Assembly: GCA_030039695.1 (NCBI GenBank) | Contig: JASHVB010000043.1 | Coordinates: 1 to 7,256 of the forward strand | Length of the DNA: 7,256 bases | Source of the DNA: Acetobacteraceae bacterium | GTDB taxonomy: Bacteria > Pseudomonadota > Alphaproteobacteria > Acetobacterales > Acetobacteraceae | Direction: 5' to 3' | Part shown: one piece after another, positions 5,783 to 7,256 of the stretch | Numbering within the stretch: the first letter of the stretch is position 1 | Layout: each line of letters begins with the position of its first letter | Position numbers and translations under genes: made by a program | The notes under the pieces: generated by a model | What the model was told of the DNA's origin: nothing | The model's input: the letters and a program-made list of their open reading frames with translations, nothing else | The model's database searches: none

Positions 5783-7256
5783 TCAATCCCGCAGCGCGCG
5801 GAATAATCCCTGAAATGGCGAATCATCGCGGAAGAACACCGGGGGCCGCCCGATCGGCGCGGGCACGGTGACGCGCCGGCCGCCGGGATAGGTCGTGGTG
5901 GACCAGAGGTGCGTCCAGGCGGCGCCGGCGGGCAGATGCACGGACCATTCGGCCGCGCCCGACGCTTGGACGGGCGCAACCAGCAGGTCCGGGCCGTAGA
6001 GATATTGGTCCTGGATCGCGTAGCCAGCCGGGTCGTCTGGGAAGTGTAGGAAAAGCGGGCGCTGTGCCGGCAGGCCACGTGTCGCGGCGTGCCCGCACAG
6101 CGCGCGTAGATAGGGCGCGAGGTGGCACCAGATGCGGGTGAAGCGGGCGAAATGCGCGAGCAGGCCGGGTGACTGGTCGATCTGCAGGTTGTCGTCTGGA
6201 CGATTGCCCTCGTGGGTGCGCATCACCGGGGTGAAGGCGGCCATCTCGATCCACCGTTGCAACAACTCGGGTGTGCGGCGGTTCCCGAACAAGCTGGTGT
6301 AACCGCCGATGTCGCTGTGGTGGTAAGCGTTGGCCAGCAAACCTGCAGACAGCGCGCCGCAGATCACGCTGGGCAGGCCGTCGTGGCGGGAGAAATCGAC
6401 GCACTGATCGCCGGCCCACAGCAGTGGGCAGAGGCGCTGCACACCGGTGAAACCGGCACGCATGAAGAACAGTGCATCGGTGCCGCGAACGGCGTCGACG
6501 TTCACCGCGGCCCAGAGTGTGGGCCAGGCGTTGTGCAGCAGCTTCGCATCGCCGCCGGCGAGGCGTGCGTCGATCGGCAGATATTCGCCGAAATCCGCCA
6601 TCCAACCGGACAGACCGAGGTCCAGCATATTGGCGCGCAGGATGCGGTTCGCGAACCAGGCACGGGCCTCGGGCAGCGTGAAGTCGACAACCGCGGCATC
6701 GAACTCGCCGAAATCGACGCGGTACGCGTCGCCGGCGGCGTTGCGTGCCAGCAGCGCGCGGGACTCCGCTTCCGCGAAGAGAGAGCCGTCCGTGCAGAGA
6801 TAGGGGTTGGCGTAACCGAGGAAACGGATATTGCGGGCGCGAAGCTCGGCGATGCGCCGCGGCAGGTCGGGATAGCGCGCTGGGTTCCAGCGCCAGTCCC
6901 AGAACAGGCGCGTGCCAAAAGAGGTGGTGCGCGTGCCGGCCCAATCCTCGCACCACAGCGCGGACACGCGGACGCCGGCGGCAAGGTATGTTTCCAAGCG
7001 CGCGAAACTGTCGTCGCCCGCCTTCAGGCCGATGATGGCGCCGTTGGTAAGCCACTCGGGCAGGCACGGCTGGCGACCGAAGCGGGTGGAAAGGCGTTCC
7101 ACGAGCGTGGGAAAATCGGGGGCGGTGTGAAATTCCAGACACTCTGGCGCGGCCCAGATTTCCAGTTCGTGGAAATTGTCGTGCCGGAAATCGAAAACGC
7201 TGTAGGCGGTGGTTTCGACATGCGCGGCGTAGCGACGGGAAGAGATGAAGGTCGGT
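5783..7256 (-). CDS. yihQ: Family GH31 glycosidase, predicted sulfoquinovosidase (N-terminus beyond the right edge)
   Basis: The frame is open through the right edge; 490 C-terminal residues are visible, starting PTFISSRRYAAHVETTAYSV, so the GTG at 7102 is internal. Sulfoquinovosidases are about 670 residues long, so roughly a quarter is missing. They cleave sulfoquinovosyl glycerol, from plant and algal sulfolipid, to sulfoquinovose. In visible-fragment numbering, the nucleophile is Asp221 in GWMADFGEYLP and the acid/base Asp283 in WAGDQ. The sulfonate-site residues are Lys78 (GLKAGD), Glu103 (CEDW), Arg116 (GTR), Trp119 and Tyr319 (DIGGY). E. coli YihQ has Gln, Gln, Arg, Trp, Tyr there; the Lys/Glu pair is that of the Agrobacterium-type enzyme. 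HHSDIGGY, FTPVMRTHEGNRP and PLFLHFPDDP also match YihQ. GH31 membership is certain; specificity is strong inference. No signal peptide can be judged. The NUDIX gene follows directly. Confidence 0.9.
   Translation of the reverse strand, partial: PTFISSRRYAAHVETTAYSVFDFRHDNFHELEIWAAPECLEFHTAPDFPTLVERLSTRFGRQPCLPEWLTNGAIIGLKAGDDSFARLETYLAAGVRVSALWCEDWAGTRTTSFGTRLFWDWRWNPARYPDLPRRIAELRARNIRFLGYANPYLCTDGSLFAEAESRALLARNAAGDAYRVDFGEFDAAVVDFTLPEARAWFANRILRANMLDLGLSGWMADFGEYLPIDARLAGGDAKLLHNAWPTLWAAVNVDAVRGTDALFFMRAGFTGVQRLCPLLWAGDQCVDFSRHDGLPSVICGALSAGLLANAYHHSDIGGYTSLFGNRRTPELLQRWIEMAAFTPVMRTHEGNRPDDNLQIDQSPGLLAHFARFTRIWCHLAPYLRALCGHAATRGLPAQRPLFLHFPDDPAGYAIQDQYLYGPDLLVAPVQASGAAEWSVHLPAGAAWTHLWSTTTYPGGRRVTVPAPIGRPPVFFRDDSPFQGLFRALRD

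Noticed and set aside
5783..7102. Treating the glycosidase as a complete 439-residue protein starting at the GTG at 7102
   Set aside because: The frame continues without a stop to the right edge, and the added residues match the region before the catalytic domain of sulfoquinovosidases.
5823..7142. Second 439-residue minus-strand frame over the glycosidase
   Set aside because: Overlapping out-of-frame shadow, Arg/Pro-rich; the other frame gives an intact GH31 protein with all catalytic motifs.

Overview
The window is GC-rich, tightly packed, and has the look of an alphaproteobacterial chromosome. The best guess is Rhodospirillales/Acetobacteraceae, from codon use, the YajC/DUF815 divergent pair and the type of palindromic repeat. 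Taxonomy is an inference and no marker gene settles it. No tRNA, rRNA, CRISPR, insertion sequence or phage gene was seen.

Left part (1-2947, all on the minus strand): a tightly coupled catabolic-looking operon. In transcription order it encodes a creatininase-family metal amidohydrolase, a ketopantoate-reductase-fold dehydrogenase and a short-chain dehydrogenase. The junctions are TGATG and ATGA overlaps, so the three proteins are almost certainly made together. A PAS-domain protein, cut by the left edge, follows. The substrate is unknown; the reductase keeps the catalytic Lys/Glu of ketopantoate reductase but has lost substrate-contacting Asn residues, so pantothenate synthesis is unlikely.

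Middle (2948-4893): a 186-base spacer, then yajC (minus; Sec translocase accessory) divergent from a DUF815 AAA-type ATPase (plus), which is followed by a small DUF4282 membrane protein. The two promoters of the divergent pair appear to overlap. secD/secF, the usual downstream partners of yajC, are not there; the creatininase operon sits in their place. A strong REP-like palindrome lies in the convergent gap at 4737-4893.

Right part (4894-7256, all on the minus strand): a family GH31 glycosidase cut by the right edge, a NUDIX hydrolase and a small secreted protein, with overlapping or close junctions. The glycosidase matches sulfoquinovosidase (YihQ/SmoI) through the whole visible catalytic domain. 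It carries the Lys-Glu-Arg-Trp-Tyr sulfonate-recognition set of the Agrobacterium-type enzymes, with both catalytic aspartates. This suggests the organism releases sulfoquinovose from plant or algal sulfolipid; the rest of the pathway would lie beyond the right edge.
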